Positions 18,716 to 27,132 of a stretch of DNA of 64,000 nucleotides are shown in pieces. Source of the DNA: Chlamydiales bacterium (GTDB taxonomy: Bacteria; Chlamydiota; Chlamydiia; Chlamydiales; Rhabdochlamydiaceae). The position numbers and the translations under genes were made by a program. Each line of letters starts with the position of its first letter. Positions within the stretch are counted from its first letter, which is position 1. The stretch is from NCBI GenBank assembly GCA_016185065.1, contig JACPOL010000008.1, positions 1 to 64,000 on the forward strand, given 5' to 3'. The notes beneath the pieces were generated by a model. It was not told the DNA's origin, ran no database searches, and worked only from the letters and a program-made list of their open reading frames with translations.

Positions 18716-18835
18716 AAACTTTGTGTTTTAATTTTTTTAAGTTCTAATACATTATCAGCCTGGATCTAAACAAATCAGCTTAATAATTATTTATATGGAA
18801 AGATGTGTTGGTTTTTTTTGCGGTTCAATTTTTAA

Positions 18836-18865
18836 TTGAATTTTTCAAAACAGCCGATCTAAACT
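18836..18865 (+). promoter_or_regulatory. Possible promoter of the zeta-toxin-like gene
   Basis: TTGAAT (18836-18841), 18-base spacer, TAAACT (18860-18865), each four of six consensus bases. A perfect small palindrome (TTCAATT-TTT-AATTGAA, 18824-18840) overlaps the -35 box and could be an operator. Weak evidence. Confidence 0.35.
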
Positions 18866-18893
18866 GGTTCCAGTATTTACAAGGATGGTAAAA

Positions 18894-19796
18894 ATGAAGC
18901 GCGTACTTTCAATTCTGGCATGTTTGTTCTGCGTTACTCTTCAAGCGGAACTTTTTTTTACTCCGGAGATGATCTCATCTCACCTGAAGGGGTACTCACC
19001 TGAAGAGGTGGATCTAATAAAAAAGGACCTTAACGTTGTTCGTAGCGTCTGCTTGGATAACACAACCAATGCTAAAACTCGTTTTTATCTGGCAACGGCA
19101 GGCGCTCCAGGAGCTCGTAAAACCACTATTCTTGAAAAATTTGTATCCACGCACCCTGAATACCAGAGTGGAGTCTACTTAGATCCCGATCCAAGAACTC
19201 TAAAGTTCATGGCTCACACCTACTACGCTATGTCTTTAAATCCTCTTGTTGCATCTGCAACGACAAGTTACGACCAGGTGATAAAAAACGCCTACGAAAA
19301 GTGGCGGGGTGGTTCAAACTACATTGTTTTATCTCTGCTTGAGGAGTCTTTTGCGCTGGGTCGCAGTATTGTCTACGGAACAACTTCAACAGGCGGCCAC
19401 ACTCCAGATTTTTTTGCTAAGCTGAAACAGAATGATTACCAGATCGTCCTGCTGCTCTGCTCATGCCCAGACGATGTGCGTTATCAGGCTGTTGATTATC
19501 GCAATCGCGTCATGCGTTTTTATCAGTCATCTCCTGAAGATGCAGTCTCTAAGGGAGTGCTCTTTCCGCAGAGAATGAGCGCTTATTTCAAATATGCTGA
19601 TCAGATGTATCTATACTGGAGTGATAGCCTATCTGCTCCCGAAAGACTCGCTGCAGTTTGGAAGAGCGGAAAGCTCGAAATTCGCGACAACGAGGCGATG
19701 CAGCGGTTTATAGATAAGTATGAAGCAGATCGAAAAGCTTTAGAAGCAACGGGTGTATTTATTCCCGCCTTTGCTTCCTTCCTGTCAGGCGAGTAG
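18894..19796 (+). CDS. Exported zeta-toxin-like P-loop protein
   Basis: A 300-residue protein with a clean signal peptide (MKRVLSILACLFCVTLQAE, residues 1-19). The mature part resembles zeta toxins, kinases that phosphorylate UDP-N-acetylglucosamine or other small molecules. It has a strand running into AGAPGARKTT (69-78) where zeta toxins have GxPGxGKS/T, then YLDPDPRTLKFM (96-107) with the acidic/arginine pattern of the family, and VYGTTSTGG. The second glycine of the P-loop before Lys76 is replaced by Arg75, so activity is uncertain. The start ATG at 18894 lies eight bases after AAGGA; an ATG at 18885 overlaps that site and is rejected. No epsilon-type antitoxin gene is adjacent. A secreted effector is more likely than a classical toxin-antitoxin system. 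Confidence 0.6.
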   Translation: MKRVLSILACLFCVTLQAELFFTPEMISSHLKGYSPEEVDLIKKDLNVVRSVCLDNTTNAKTRFYLATAGAPGARKTTILEKFVSTHPEYQSGVYLDPDPRTLKFMAHTYYAMSLNPLVASATTSYDQVIKNAYEKWRGGSNYIVLSLLEESFALGRSIVYGTTSTGGHTPDFFAKLKQNDYQIVLLLCSCPDDVRYQAVDYRNRVMRFYQSSPEDAVSKGVLFPQRMSAYFKYADQMYLYWSDSLSAPERLAAVWKSGKLEIRDNEAMQRFIDKYEADRKALEATGVFIPAFASFLSGE

Positions 19797-19804
19797 GAAT
19801 CAAT

Positions 19805-20218
19805 CTACTCTTGGATGGGGACGGCCTTTTCAAGTATCTCTTTTCTGCAGAAGACGGGTGCGTTGTGCATGAGGGCTAGGGTGATGGCGTCGCTCGGTCT
19901 TGCGTCGATCTCCACGATTTGGCGCATCTCGCCGAGCTGCTGCTCGAGGAAGATTCTAGCAAAGTAGATCGTATCCTCGACGTTGTTGATTACGACTTGA
20001 AGCACTTTGATCTCAAATCCATCGAAGATCGACTTAATCAGGTCGTGAGTGTAGGGCCTTGGCTTATGCTCTTCTGTGAGGTAGGTCTGGATGTTCTGGC
20101 CGACGGTTGGCTCGGTATAGATGGCAAACTTCTTCTCCTCCGTTCCCAGGATGATCACCGTATACGAGCGCGACTGCATGATCTTATTAAAAGAGATAGG
20201 AATTAGCTCAGACGACAT
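19805..20218 (-). CDS. Bifunctional nuclease family protein (DUF151)
   Basis: A 137-residue single-domain protein of the BFN/DUF151 family, named after a plant nuclease with RNase and DNase activity. Landmarks are IILGTEEKKFAIYTEPTVG near the N-terminus and the signature VEIDARPSDAITLALMHNAPVF near 101-122 (landmark only). Biochemical role in bacteria is poorly defined. The start chosen is ATG at 20218, with GGAG upstream; a longer form from 20248 (10 more residues) cannot be excluded. The repeat element at 20278-20399 separates it from rpiA on the same strand, which implies its own promoter in or just after the repeat. It converges with the zeta-like gene with only eight bases between stops. 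Confidence 0.85.
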   Translation of the reverse strand: MSSELIPISFNKIMQSRSYTVIILGTEEKKFAIYTEPTVGQNIQTYLTEEHKPRPYTHDLIKSIFDGFEIKVLQVVINNVEDTIYFARIFLEQQLGEMRQIVEIDARPSDAITLALMHNAPVFCRKEILEKAVPIQE

Positions 20219-20277
20219 AGCGCTCCAGGGTAGCCTCTTAATCCGCATCCTAGATCCAGAGCAGTTTTGAAGCTATC

Positions 20278-20399
20278 TTTTTTGGAGTGCGGCGACCCGG
20301 CGCCGCTTTTTTCAACATCGCCTTGGCGATGTTTTTTCACAGAGAGATCGACAGGTCGATCTCGAGAAAAGCGGCGCCAGGTCGCCGCACTCCAAAAAA
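20278..20399. repeat. Dispersed inverted repeat (copy 4)
   Basis: Complete copy with TTTTTTGGAGTGCGGCGACC ends, inner hairpins ACATCGCCTTGGCGATGT and GATCGACAGGTCGATC, and GCGGCG/CGCCGC mini-hairpins followed by TTTTTT (plus) and TTTT (minus). This is the one copy between two genes on the same strand: it follows rpiA and precedes the nuclease gene, both minus. Confidence 0.9.
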
Positions 20400-20419
20400 C
20401 GGGAAGAATCTTTTTTTAT

Positions 20420-21106
20420 TTACTGAATGATGAGTTGGCCGTCGGGGAAGCCGACGACGACGCGGCCGGCGAGGTTGAAGAAGAAGCCGGTGTCGACAAC
20501 GCCTGGAACGCGGATGAGGGTCTCATGCTCTTTTTCAGGGGTCAGGCAGGGCTGCGCGAGTTGGATGTCGAATATGAAGTTCTGGTTATCTGTAACGTAG
20601 AGAGAGCCATCTCCCTTTGTTCGCCACTTGCCGGTGTAGCCGATCTTCTGCAGGTGGTGGGCGGTGGCTGTGTGGGCAAAAGGGAGAATCTCTACAGGTA
20701 GCCTTCGCGTTCCTAGGTGAGGGACAAGTTTGGACTCGTCGATGATCACGATCATCTCGTGGCTCATGTTGGCGACGATCTTCTCTCGGACGAATGCGCC
20801 ACCTCCTCCCTTGATCATGCGCTTCTGCGGGTCGATCTCATCGGCGCCGTCGACGGTGAGGTCGATGTGAGTGATGCTTTCGATATCGATGAGGGGGATG
20901 CCACCTCTCTGCGCGAGGGAAGCTGAAGCGATCGAGCTGGAGACCGCCCGAACCGAGAGGCCCTCTTTGCATCTCTGAATTAATCGCTCAATAAAAAACG
21001 CTGCGGTCGATCCTGTGCCCAATCCGACGATCATTCCGCTCTGGACAAACTCGGCAGCTGCATAGCCTACCGCTTTTTTTATCGCTTCGGGTGGGAATTT
21101 ACTCAT
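20420..21106 (-). CDS. rpiA: Ribose-5-phosphate isomerase A
   Basis: Interconverts ribose 5-phosphate and ribulose 5-phosphate in the pentose phosphate pathway. The 228 residues include the substrate loop GLGTGSTAAFFIERL (29-43), the catalytic DGADEID motif near 87-93 and IKGGGGAFVREKIVA with the conserved lysine and glutamate. Length and motifs are normal for RpiA. The gene is divergent from tyrS, with about 90 bases between the two starts, and is followed by repeat copy 4. Nothing unusual is seen. Confidence 0.96.
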   Translation of the reverse strand: MSKFPPEAIKKAVGYAAAEFVQSGMIVGLGTGSTAAFFIERLIQRCKEGLSVRAVSSSIASASLAQRGGIPLIDIESITHIDLTVDGADEIDPQKRMIKGGGGAFVREKIVANMSHEMIVIIDESKLVPHLGTRRLPVEILPFAHTATAHHLQKIGYTGKWRTKGDGSLYVTDNQNFIFDIQLAQPCLTPEKEHETLIRVPGVVDTGFFFNLAGRVVVGFPDGQLIIQ

Positions 21107-21144
21107 GGCAAATGGCCTTTACGCATTTTCTACTCCTCATCTTA

Positions 21145-21172
21145 TTGACGGAAAACTATTTAGGTCCATAAT
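21145..21172 (+). promoter_or_regulatory. Promoter of tyrS
   Basis: TTGACG (21145-21150), 16-base spacer, CATAAT (21167-21172); five of six matches in each box. Expected start near 21179, leaving a leader of about 20 bases with the ribosome site GAGGTGG before ATG 21200. Confidence 0.65.
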
Positions 21173-21199
21173 AAATCTCTCACACTAGAGGTGGTAAAA

Positions 21200-22471
21200 A
21201 TGCATGATGTGATCGCGTGCCTGCAGAAGAGGGGATTTGTCGATGCTCTAACGAGCGAGGAGATTCGCCTTGTCATGAAAAACCCATCGAAGGTCTACGT
21301 GGGCTTCGATCCAACGGCAGATAGTCTTCACCTGGGTAATCTCATGGGAATCGTCGCGCTTGGCTGGTTCCAACGTTTTGGCCACACGCCGTTTGTTATC
21401 CTGGGTGGAGCAACTGGCCGCATTGGCGACCCTTCTGGCAAGAGCATCGAGAGACCACTTCTCGATAGTGCAACGATCAAATACAACATCTCCTGCATTC
21501 AGAAGCACTTCGAGCAGATCCTCGACTTTTCAAATGCAGCCACGCGACCTGTAATATTAAATAACGACGACTGGTTTTCCGAGTATAAGCTCATCGAGTT
21601 TCTAAGAGACACGGGCAAGCACTTCCGCGTCAGCGGCATGCTGGCAAAAGAGAGCGTCCGCTCACGCCTTGAATCTGAAGAGGGGATGAGCTTTACCGAG
21701 TTCTGCTACCAGCTTCTGCAAGCCTACGACTTCCTCTATCTTCAAAGGGAGTATGGAGTCGTGATGCAGATGGGTGGAAGCGACCAGTGGGGCAATATCA
21801 CGGGCGGGATTGAACTCATCCGCAAAGTTCTTGCGAAGCCGGCTTATGGTCTTACCTTCCCACTGCTCACACGCAGTGATGGGAAGAAGTTTGGAAAGAC
21901 GGAAGAGGGGGCGATCTGGCTCTCGCCGGAGCGCCTTTCTCCCTACCAGTTCTACCAGTATCTCTTTGGCATGCCGGATGCAGATGTCATTAAGCTCATG
22001 AGGCTTCTCACCTATATGGAGATGGAGGAGATCGAGCAGTATGAACAGATGATGAAGAAGCCAGACTACACTCCGAACACAGCGCAGCGGCGCCTTGCAG
22101 AAGAGATCACAAGACTCGTGCACGGAGAGGAGGGGCTTCAAACTGCGCTGAAGGTGACAGGCGGAGCAAAGCCGGGTGCAGAGACTAGTCTAGATCCCGA
22201 AGTCTTGAAAGAGATCGCAAGAGATATGCCCCACGTCTCACTAAAAGAGGATGAGACGGTAGGCCAGCGCTACGTCGACCTGGTGGTAAAGATCGGCTTT
22301 CTGCCAAGCAAGGGAGAAGCCACCCGACTGATCAGCAATGGCGGGGCCTACCTCAATAATGAGAAGGTCCAAGATCCGCAGCTGGTCATAGAAAAGAAGG
22401 ATCTCATTGGGGGGCGCTACCTCCTCATCGGTTCTGGCAAAAAAAAGAAAATTTTACTACAGACAACATAA
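21200..22471 (+). CDS. tyrS: Tyrosyl-tRNA synthetase
   Basis: Class I aminoacyl-tRNA synthetase that charges tRNA-Tyr. The 423-residue protein has the HIGH-type motif HLGN near residue 45 in TADSLHLGNLMG, the tyrosine pocket (QLLQAYDF, GSDQWGNI) and the KMSKS-type loop KKFGKTEEG near 230. The C-terminal 60 residues form an S4 RNA-binding domain (GEATRLISNGGAYLNNEKV). The open frame begins with GTG at 21191, but that codon is part of the ribosome site GAGGTGG, so ATG 21200 is the start. HU/IHF follows on the same strand after 75 bases, with its own possible promoter. Confidence 0.96.
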   Translation: MHDVIACLQKRGFVDALTSEEIRLVMKNPSKVYVGFDPTADSLHLGNLMGIVALGWFQRFGHTPFVILGGATGRIGDPSGKSIERPLLDSATIKYNISCIQKHFEQILDFSNAATRPVILNNDDWFSEYKLIEFLRDTGKHFRVSGMLAKESVRSRLESEEGMSFTEFCYQLLQAYDFLYLQREYGVVMQMGGSDQWGNITGGIELIRKVLAKPAYGLTFPLLTRSDGKKFGKTEEGAIWLSPERLSPYQFYQYLFGMPDADVIKLMRLLTYMEMEEIEQYEQMMKKPDYTPNTAQRRLAEEITRLVHGEEGLQTALKVTGGAKPGAETSLDPEVLKEIARDMPHVSLKEDETVGQRYVDLVVKIGFLPSKGEATRLISNGGAYLNNEKVQDPQLVIEKKDLIGGRYLLIGSGKKKKILLQTT

Positions 22472-22475
22472 ACAC

Positions 22476-22504
22476 TTGCTTGAAAATCAACGCGATACAA
22501 CAAT
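22476..22504 (+). promoter_or_regulatory. Possible promoter of the HU/IHF gene
   Basis: TTGCTT (22476-22481), 17-base spacer, AACAAT (22499-22504), four of six matches in each box; predicted leader about 36 bases. The ribosome site AGGAG lies in the loop of a small AAAACT/AGTTTT hairpin just upstream of ATG 22547. Confidence 0.4.
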
Positions 22505-22546
22505 GAGCCTAACTGAGTAGGTTCAGAAAACTAGGAGTTTTATACA

Positions 22547-22891
22547 ATGGGCACGATCACAAAAAAGAAGCTGATCCAAGTCATCTCACAAGAGAGGGGT
22601 CTCCATCCTAATGATGTGCGCAACGTTGTTCAATCCTTCCTAGACGCGATGACTCAGTTCCTCGGTAAAGGCGACCGCCTCGAGTTCCGCGACTTTGGCG
22701 TCTTTGAGATCGTTGAAAGAAAGCAGAAGATCGGGCGCAATCCTAAAAATGCCGCCGTCCCCATCGTGATTCCCGCTCGTCTGGCGGTTAAGTTCACTCC
22801 TGGTAAGAAGATGCGCAAAATGATTGAAAGAGATCGTTTAAAGCAGCAGCAGACCCAGGCAGCTCCTCAGAACAAGCCCCAACTCTCCTAA
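22547..22891 (+). CDS. HU/IHF-family DNA-binding protein
   Basis: Small nucleoid-associated protein that bends DNA as a dimer. The 114 residues begin with the helical dimer body (KKKLIQVISQERGLHPNDV), followed by the beta-arm motif GRNPKNAAVPIVIPARLAV near 65-83, where the prolines that intercalate into DNA lie, and the KFTPGKKMRKMI strand-helix. A Gln/Pro-rich tail of about 18 residues is extra. HU and IHF subunits cannot be separated by eye. In Chlamydia the equivalent gene precedes the YkuD-like gene, accA and an MsbA-like gene, and the order is the same here. Confidence 0.93.
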   Translation: MGTITKKKLIQVISQERGLHPNDVRNVVQSFLDAMTQFLGKGDRLEFRDFGVFEIVERKQKIGRNPKNAAVPIVIPARLAVKFTPGKKMRKMIERDRLKQQQTQAAPQNKPQLS

Positions 22892-22909
22892 ACTTTAAGG
22901 GGGGGGGCA

Positions 22910-23073
22910 TTCTTTCTTTGACCGAACGAAGAGAGGTCCCTGGAGTGCGTGCGCTCTGCGCCGCCCTAATTTTTTTTAGATCACGCTTACGGTTTTTTTC
23001 TAGAGACGAAGACAGGGCGGCGCAGAGCGCACGCACTCCAGGGATTTCGCTTCGCTCAATCAAAGAAAGAATC
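22910..23073. repeat. Long inverted repeat, second family
   Basis: Two arms of about 58 bases with some six mismatches, starting TTCTTTCTTTGA and continuing through TCCCTGGAGTGCGTGCG and CTCTGCGCCGCCCT to a loop of about 48 bases. The TGGAGTGCG/CGCACTCCA core is shared with the dispersed repeat family but the rest differs. It fills most of the 300-base gap between the HU/IHF gene and the YkuD-like gene and starts 19 bases after the HU/IHF stop, after a G9 run. The remaining 118 bases before 23192 hold A+T-rich sequence with no clear promoter. Confidence 0.85.
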
Positions 23074-23191
23074 CTCCTTAAAATAAAAGCTTTTCTCTCA
23101 AGAAAATTTTTATATCAACAGGGATGTTTAGTTGAAAATTATTCATGAATAGTGATAATTGACGGGATAGTTTTATTGGAGAAAAAGGCTT

Positions 23192-24199
23192 TTGTCATTT
23201 CCAAAAATTCTTTTTTTAGGCGCGATTGCAGTCTTTGCAATTATCGGCGGATTAGCCCTCTATAAAAAGAGGGGCGTTTCAAAGGAGGTTACACCTCCTA
23301 AGAAGGAGCATGTCCAGAAAGAGGCTGTCCAAGCCCCGCCTGTTAAAGAGAAGAGGGTGGCTGCGCCTCAGAAGCCGCTTCCCGCCGACAACACGGTGCA
23401 GGACTTCCCCACAATCGACAGAGTGTTTCAACTTTTTACTTTAGGGCCAACGAAGCTGCCGATCGTTGAAACTGTAACTTATGCAAGCTCCGTGCCATGG
23501 CTTAAAGGCAGACCCGCCTGGCTTGCGGACTATGCGACCCACTACGCTACCTCACGCCATTTTATTGCCAGGGGGCTAAATAGCGGTCTAAACGGAACAA
23601 CAGACTACCTGTCTCAGAAGGTCTCTCCGGGCAACCGTTTTAACGTCTTCCGAAAAGATAAGCACATTAACTTCTATCTGCTGGTCGACCTCTCTCGCTG
23701 CAAGATGGGCTTCTACTACTTAGATCTCGATACGAAAGAGCGCGTCCTTCTTAAAACCTACCGTGTGGGCGTCGGCAGGCCAGACCCCCAGAGCCTTTCC
23801 GGCAGCTTAACCCCTCTGGGGACCTACTCTCTGGGAAGCAAAATTGCAATTTATAAGCCGGGAACCGCCGGTTTTTTCCGAGACCAGAAAGTTGAGATGG
23901 TCTCCGTTTTTGGAACGCGCTGGATTCCCATCCATGAAGCGGTCGAAGGATCGACCTCTTTTGCTAAAGGATATGGAATTCACGGAGCTCCGTGGACGCT
24001 TGATTCTAAGGCCGGTCAATTCGTAGAGAACAGAGAAATAATTGGAAAATGTGAGAGCGACGGCTCGATTCTTCTTTCGGCAGAAGATGTGGAAGAGCTC
24101 TTTGCAATTATCATCACAAAGCCAAGCTATATGATGGTTGTCAAAGATTTTCGCGAAGCTCGGATGCCAGGAATTGAAGTCGCAACACCAACCCGCTAA
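23192..24199 (+). CDS. YkuD (L,D-transpeptidase)-fold protein with altered catalytic motif
   Basis: A 335-residue envelope protein. An N-terminal membrane anchor ([19 protein letters not shown], 6-24) is followed by a Lys/Pro-rich linker and, from about residue 160, a YkuD-like domain: [16 protein letters not shown], a LTPLGTYSL strand and YGIHGAP with H264. L,D-transpeptidases then have an SHGC motif holding the catalytic His and Cys. Here the aligned segment reads S289-D290-G291-S292 followed by [12 protein letters not shown], so both are changed. The protein may bind rather than cross-link peptidoglycan, or it may use another chemistry. The start is TTG at 23192 with GGAG and AGG upstream. 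It leads the operon with accA, the ABC transporter and carbonic anhydrase (spacings 12-14 bases). Confidence 0.75.
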   Translation: MSFPKILFLGAIAVFAIIGGLALYKKRGVSKEVTPPKKEHVQKEAVQAPPVKEKRVAAPQKPLPADNTVQDFPTIDRVFQLFTLGPTKLPIVETVTYASSVPWLKGRPAWLADYATHYATSRHFIARGLNSGLNGTTDYLSQKVSPGNRFNVFRKDKHINFYLLVDLSRCKMGFYYLDLDTKERVLLKTYRVGVGRPDPQSLSGSLTPLGTYSLGSKIAIYKPGTAGFFRDQKVEMVSVFGTRWIPIHEAVEGSTSFAKGYGIHGAPWTLDSKAGQFVENREIIGKCESDGSILLSAEDVEELFAIIITKPSYMMVVKDFREARMPGIEVATPTR

Positions 24200-24213
24200 T
24201 TATAGGCTATAAC

Positions 24214-25173
24214 ATGCTCCCTCATGAGAAGCAGATTTTAGAGTATGAGAAAACAATCGCTAGGGTCAAAGAGCAGAATCAGAACCATCCGCTCTGGTCA
24301 GAAGATGAGCTGCATAAACTTGAAACTAAGCTAGAACAGCTAAAAAACAGAGTCTACTCAAATCTCACAGCATGGGAGAGAGTGGCAATCTGCCGCCATC
24401 CCGGCCGTCCTCGCGGAATCGATTACATTAAAAATCTCTGTGAAGATTTCACTGAACTCTCTGGGGATCGCCTCTTTCGCGACGACTCTGCAATCATCGC
24501 AGGACTCGGGACGATTGGCGGTGTTAAATTCATGATTTTGGCTCAGGAGAAGGGGTGCGATACGAAGAGCCGCCTCGAGCGCAACTTTGGCATGCCGCAT
24601 CCTGAAGGCTATCGAAAAGCGCTCCGCTGCATGCAGATGGCTGAAAAATTCAATCTGCCGGTCCTCTCGCTTCTGGATACCCCAGGGGCATATCCAGGCC
24701 TCTCTGCCGAAGAGCGCGGCCAGGGGTGGGCGATTGCTAAGAATCTCTTTGAGATGTCTGGGCTGAGAACACCGATTATTGTTATTCTAGTCGGAGAGGG
24801 TTGCTCAGGTGGAGCTCTTGGAATGGGAGTCGGCGATGTGATTGCGATGCTCCAGCACTCCTACTACTCTGTGATCTCTCCTGAAGGGTGCGCATCGATT
24901 CTTTGGAAGGATGCGAGCGAAAACGCAGTCGCAGCAAGCGCGTTAAAAATTCATGCAGAAGACCTTCTTCAATTCGAAATTATCGATGAGATTATTGAAG
25001 AGCCTCTAGGCGGCGCTCATCACGATGTGAAGCAGGTTTATGAGAGTGTCAAAGAGTTTATTTTAGAGAGATGGAATCTTCTCAAGCAGATCCCTCCGGA
25101 CGAGCTTGTAAATGAGCGCTATTTAAAATTCCGCAAAATGGGTAGATTTGCTGTCGATACCAGCAACGTGTAA
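24214..25173 (+). CDS. accA: Acetyl-CoA carboxylase carboxyltransferase, alpha subunit
   Basis: Forms, with AccD, the carboxyltransferase that makes malonyl-CoA, the first step of fatty acid synthesis. The 319 residues match AccA throughout: an N-terminal helical region ([14 protein letters not shown]), [19 protein letters not shown] near 50-68, [15 protein letters not shown], and the oxyanion/CoA loop [15 protein letters not shown]. The gene lies 14 bases after the YkuD-like gene and 12 before the ABC transporter, in an order also found in Chlamydia. No accD is in this window. Nothing is unusual. Confidence 0.97.
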   Translation: MLPHEKQILEYEKTIARVKEQNQNHPLWSEDELHKLETKLEQLKNRVYSNLTAWERVAICRHPGRPRGIDYIKNLCEDFTELSGDRLFRDDSAIIAGLGTIGGVKFMILAQEKGCDTKSRLERNFGMPHPEGYRKALRCMQMAEKFNLPVLSLLDTPGAYPGLSAEERGQGWAIAKNLFEMSGLRTPIIVILVGEGCSGGALGMGVGDVIAMLQHSYYSVISPEGCASILWKDASENAVAASALKIHAEDLLQFEIIDEIIEEPLGGAHHDVKQVYESVKEFILERWNLLKQIPPDELVNERYLKFRKMGRFAVDTSNV

Positions 25174-25185
25174 TTGTAAGAGACT

Positions 25186-27120
25186 ATGAAATTAATCCTT
25201 GAGGCGGCGCTCCGCAGTAGAAAGCATCTAATGCTTCTAGTTGCAACATTTTTAACTCTATTTGCTCTGACGATTGCAAGCCAGATGGAGATGTTTGCTC
25301 TCGGAGTTCTGTCAAACAACGGCTCCGACTTCTTCGCCCTCTTCTCTCCTGAAAAAACTGAAAGTGTAACCCAGCAGCCGGAGATCTCTCTTGAAGAGGT
25401 TAAGGCGAGATGGAGCCAGATCGACACCACAGGAAAAGGTTCGATTACGAAGCAGGAAGCTGCCGCATACCTCTCTGAGAGAAAAGAGGCAAATCCCCTG
25501 AATTGGGTGATGAAAGAGGTAAAGGAGAGGTTTCATCTAAGCGACAATATCAACGCGCTGATTGCGATCCTGGTCTGTGTAGCGATTTTTAAAGCGATCT
25601 GGCTCTTTGCCAGCAGATACACAACACAGCTCCTGGCTATTCGCGTCAGCCGCGATCTAAGACAGCAGTATTTCGAGCATATCCAGTCTCTTCCCATGAG
25701 CTTCTATCAGCAGCACAATATTGGAAGCCTCTCTTCGAGAGTCGTTGGGGATGCAGGGCAGATAGCTACATCGATCAACTCCTGGATCACCAACTATCTT
25801 CAAACGCCGTTTACACTGATCACCTGCCTCATCATGTGCTTCTACCTCTCGTGGCAGCTCTCTCTTGTAATCTTTTTTGGCGTTCCGCTCATCGTTGTCC
25901 CAATCGTCCTCTTAGCAAAGCGCGTTAAGCGCGTCTCGAGACAGCTCCAGTCGAATCAAGAGAAGTTCGCTTCGGTGCTAATCGATTTTCTCGCTGGCAT
26001 TCAAACTGTGAAGATCTTTGCGATGGAGATGTTCTCACTGCAGAAATATAAAGAGCAGAATGATCGCATGGCTGTTCTAGAGAGTAAGACAGCAAAATAT
26101 GGCCTGCTGACAAGACCGATTCTGCATGCAATGACGACACTGTGTCTGGCGAGCGTTGTTCTATTTGGACTCTATACACTCGGAATGAGCGTTCCTAGAT
26201 TAATCGTCTTCTGTGGCCTTCTTCAGCTCATCTATGAGCCCGTCAAGAAGTTTGCAGATGAGAATGCGAATATTCAGAGAGGGATTGTCGCTGCGGAGAG
26301 AATGTTTGAGGTGCTCAAGCAGCGCTCAAATATCGAAGATAAGCCCGGAGCTGTTCCATTTAAAGATTTCCAAGATCAGATCGAGTTTGACCATATCTGG
26401 TTCCGCTACGAAAACGAGTGGATCCTAAAGGATGTCAGCTTCACTGTGAAAAAAGGGGAGACGGTTGCGATTGTCGGTCCTACTGGCGCTGGAAAGTCTA
26501 CCATCGTTCAGCTGCTGCCTCGCTTGTATGATGTTGAAAGGGGAGAGATCCGCATCGACGGAAACCCGCTCAATCTGTTTGAACAGAAGTCGCTGAGAGA
26601 GAACATGGCCTTCGTCTCTCAGAAGCCCTTTCTATTCTATGACACTGTAGCTTCAAACATCGCCTTCGGTCGCGATTTTTCAAGATCGGCTGTGGAGAAT
26701 GCTGCAAAGCGCGCCTACGCGGATGAGTTCATTGTGCGCCTCCCAGAAAAATATGACTCTATGCTTGCAGAGACGGGCAAGAATCTATCTGGCGGCCAGC
26801 AGCAGAGGCTTGCGATTGCTAGGGCGCTCGTTAAAAATGCTCCAATTCTCATTCTAGACGAGGCGACTTCTGCCCTCGATGCGATCAGCGAAACTCGAAT
26901 TAAGAAAGCGATTTCAGAGCTTCATGGAGAGGTCACGCAGATCATCATTGCGCACCGCCTAGCAACTGTCGAACACGCTGATAAGATCATCTACCTTGAA
27001 AAAGGGGAGAAAGTAGCTGAAGGAACGCGCGAAGAGCTTCTAAAGAACTGCGAAGGATTTAGACTCATGTGGGAGGCGTTTACTCTCCATGAGCGCAGCG
27101 GAGCGACAGTAAACGTGTAA
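25186..27120 (+). CDS. MsbA-like ABC exporter with an EF-hand-like loop
   Basis: A 644-residue fused permease-ATPase of the lipid/multidrug exporter type; it works as a homodimer in the inner membrane, perhaps moving lipid A. Membrane segments start at about 14-40, 122-140, 205-240 and 310-340. The ATPase has Walker A GPTGAGKST, the Q-loop VSQKPFLF, signature [17 protein letters not shown] and Walker B ILILDEATSALD. Between the first and second membrane segments is an unusual loop of about 80 residues with an EF-hand-like calcium loop, D80-T-T82-G-K84-G85-S-I87 to E91; position 5 is Lys, so binding is uncertain. It is the third gene of the YkuD-accA operon. MsbA function is inferred from family and synteny. 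Confidence 0.85.
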   Translation: MKLILEAALRSRKHLMLLVATFLTLFALTIASQMEMFALGVLSNNGSDFFALFSPEKTESVTQQPEISLEEVKARWSQIDTTGKGSITKQEAAAYLSERKEANPLNWVMKEVKERFHLSDNINALIAILVCVAIFKAIWLFASRYTTQLLAIRVSRDLRQQYFEHIQSLPMSFYQQHNIGSLSSRVVGDAGQIATSINSWITNYLQTPFTLITCLIMCFYLSWQLSLVIFFGVPLIVVPIVLLAKRVKRVSRQLQSNQEKFASVLIDFLAGIQTVKIFAMEMFSLQKYKEQNDRMAVLESKTAKYGLLTRPILHAMTTLCLASVVLFGLYTLGMSVPRLIVFCGLLQLIYEPVKKFADENANIQRGIVAAERMFEVLKQRSNIEDKPGAVPFKDFQDQIEFDHIWFRYENEWILKDVSFTVKKGETVAIVGPTGAGKSTIVQLLPRLYDVERGEIRIDGNPLNLFEQKSLRENMAFVSQKPFLFYDTVASNIAFGRDFSRSAVENAAKRAYADEFIVRLPEKYDSMLAETGKNLSGGQQQRLAIARALVKNAPILILDEATSALDAISETRIKKAISELHGEVTQIIIAHRLATVEHADKIIYLEKGEKVAEGTREELLKNCEGFRLMWEAFTLHERSGATVNV

Positions 27121-27132
27121 ACGGATAGGTTT

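Noticed and set aside
18885..18893. Upstream ATG as start of the zeta-like protein
   Set aside because: It overlaps the AAGGA ribosome site that serves ATG 18894, and the signal peptide begins cleanly at the latter.
20267..20701. Plus-strand reading frame through repeat copy 4 and rpiA
   Set aside because: Its first part is the repeat palindrome and the rest is antisense to rpiA; no ribosome site and no family match. Similar frames in copies 5 (27810-28097) and 6 (59671-59922) are artefacts of the same kind.
22918..23148. Small frame inside the long inverted repeat
   Set aside because: Created by the palindrome; its mirror frame on the minus strand has almost the same protein sequence, as expected from an inverted repeat.
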